From Nannobrachium achirus (taxonomy: Eukaryota; Chordata; Actinopteri; Myctophiformes; Myctophidae), in the NCBI GenBank assembly GCA_963921795.1, contig OY997642.1, forward strand, positions 63,308,749 through 63,372,748: a stretch of 64,000 bases of DNA, written 5' to 3'. This document shows positions 63,209-64,000 of the stretch, one piece after another. Position 1 is the first letter of the stretch. Every line of letters begins with the position of its first letter. The position numbers and the translations under genes are program-made. The notes beneath the pieces are model-generated. The model had not been told where the DNA came from. It saw only the letters and a program-made list of their open reading frames with translations, and did no database searches.

Positions 63209-64000
63209 GTGTGCCTGCCATGCAATGGCAAAACACTTATTGTAATCCGCCATACTTAAGTCAGTAAGTAAGTAAGTAAGTAAGTAAGTCATGTTCTTGC
63301 AAATTTCTGCTCGTAATAACTGCCGCACAATTTACGCCACCCACGCAATATATACATCAAAACGTGCGGCTCGGCCGGGAATGGTGTGCTATTACTTTCT
63401 AAGAGAAAAGTTGTATCATTTAATTGATATTAATTTATTAGTGAATTAATTTTACCCATTGACTTATAATGGGAATCGCAAAAACTCACATTCAATATTT
63501 TATTCCTCGCAAACCATAGGGGCTACAGTTTCAAAACTTGGAGAGGAGATTTATAATGATATCAAGGATTAAATAAAAAATAATTTCGTCAGTTGGCCTC
63601 ATGGTGGCGCTATAACAGTCCACTTTACCTTTCGGCCTGTAACTCTTGAACCGTGGGTCGGAAAATGAAAATTCCTTTTTCCCTGGATTCCTTGGGTCAT
63701 GACGCATCTCCTCATATAGGCCACGCCCATTTGCGTCAGGATAGATTTTCCGCCATTTTGAATTTTCTTCAAAACACACTTTTTACTCCTTTTCCTACAT
63801 ATTTTCTCCAAATGTCACAAAAATCGATACACACGATCTATGGACTCATGCGATAAACATCTTTAAACGATATTTTGATAGTCCATACCGTTCTTCCGTA
63901 ACAAGGTTCCAAAGTTAGCGGGAGGAGCCCGTTTTGTAAGAAGTAGCCATAAATCACAAACGAAACATCCAGTCAACACCAAATTTTAACCACAAGTGGG
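63209..64000 (-). mobile_element. Inverted unit C, incomplete and running to the window edge
   Basis: GTGTGCCTGCCATGCAATGG through AACGTGCGGCTCGGCCGGGA is the inverted counterpart of the right end of units A and B, with TTAA at 63205-63208. After about 63400 the sequence changes to another common fish-repeat type (TGGTGGCGCTATAACAGTCC, CTGTAACTCTTGAACCGTGG, TATAGGCCACGCCCA). The window ends before its boundary. Confidence 0.65.

Overview
The window looks like intronic and intergenic DNA of a teleost fish. The evidence is a single spliced gene of the fish-expanded NLR-C type (N-terminal repeat exons, FISNA-NACHT, LRR exons, B30.2), fish-type non-LTR retrotransposons (RTE-like, L2/Rex1-like), tRNA-headed SINEs, many short TIR elements and very long (CA)n tracts. 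Nothing indicates bacterial, plasmid or phage DNA. Species cannot be fixed from the sequence alone.

The one host gene runs on the minus strand from about 49,728 (ATG) to 10,031 (stop), about 39.7 kb. I could assemble 14 coding exons by hand: start exon 49728-49673; a truncated repeat exon 49213-49118; six full 111-114-nt copies of one N-terminal repeat exon (48652-48539, 42955-42842, 33162-33049, 32112-31999, 31780-31667, 30337-30227); a linker exon 25080-24983; a 1,828-nt FISNA-NACHT exon 23931-22104; two LRR exons (20851-20672, 17252-17103); a 50-nt hinge exon (13753-13704); and a terminal PRY/SPRY (B30.2) exon 10566-10031. All splice phases agree and the lengths sum to 3,675 nt, a multiple of 3. 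The NACHT exon as given carries two compensating frame disruptions, the first of which makes an immediate stop, so this is either a recently broken allele or pseudogene, or contains base-call errors. A possible non-coding leader exon lies near 56.1 kb.

Layout. 0-3 kb: Penelope-like GIY-YIG fragment and a hAT-like end. 3.0-8.5 kb: a large foldback structure with ~2.1-kb inverted arms around a 65/66-bp tandem array. 8.5-25 kb: 3' half of the NLR gene, with introns full of TIR and foldback elements (several with clean 8-bp or TTAA target duplications). 25-30 kb: L2-like LINE remnant that seeded a 41-bp minisatellite and took a hAT insertion, then a SINE and a 42-bp minisatellite. 30-49.7 kb: the tandemly duplicated N-terminal repeat-exon region, interrupted by an RTE-like LINE with a C-terminal zinc finger, a 4.2-kb TTAA (piggyBac-like) element with an empty paralogous site in the same window, a Rex1/L2-like LINE broken by a solo LTR, and a second RTE-like LINE that landed 6 nt from a splice donor. 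50-59 kb: SINE, minisatellites, hAT MITEs, a degenerate LINE fragment. 59.9-64 kb: direct and inverted copies of a ~1.5-kb TTAA-flanked repeat with TTGAGAAAAAA arrays.

The most unusual signals are the exon-amplified NLR with its compensating lesions, the large foldback at 3-8.5 kb, and an AGATCT-centred palindromic motif that recurs at about 17 places in otherwise unrelated elements. No database search was possible; family names rest on motif recognition.
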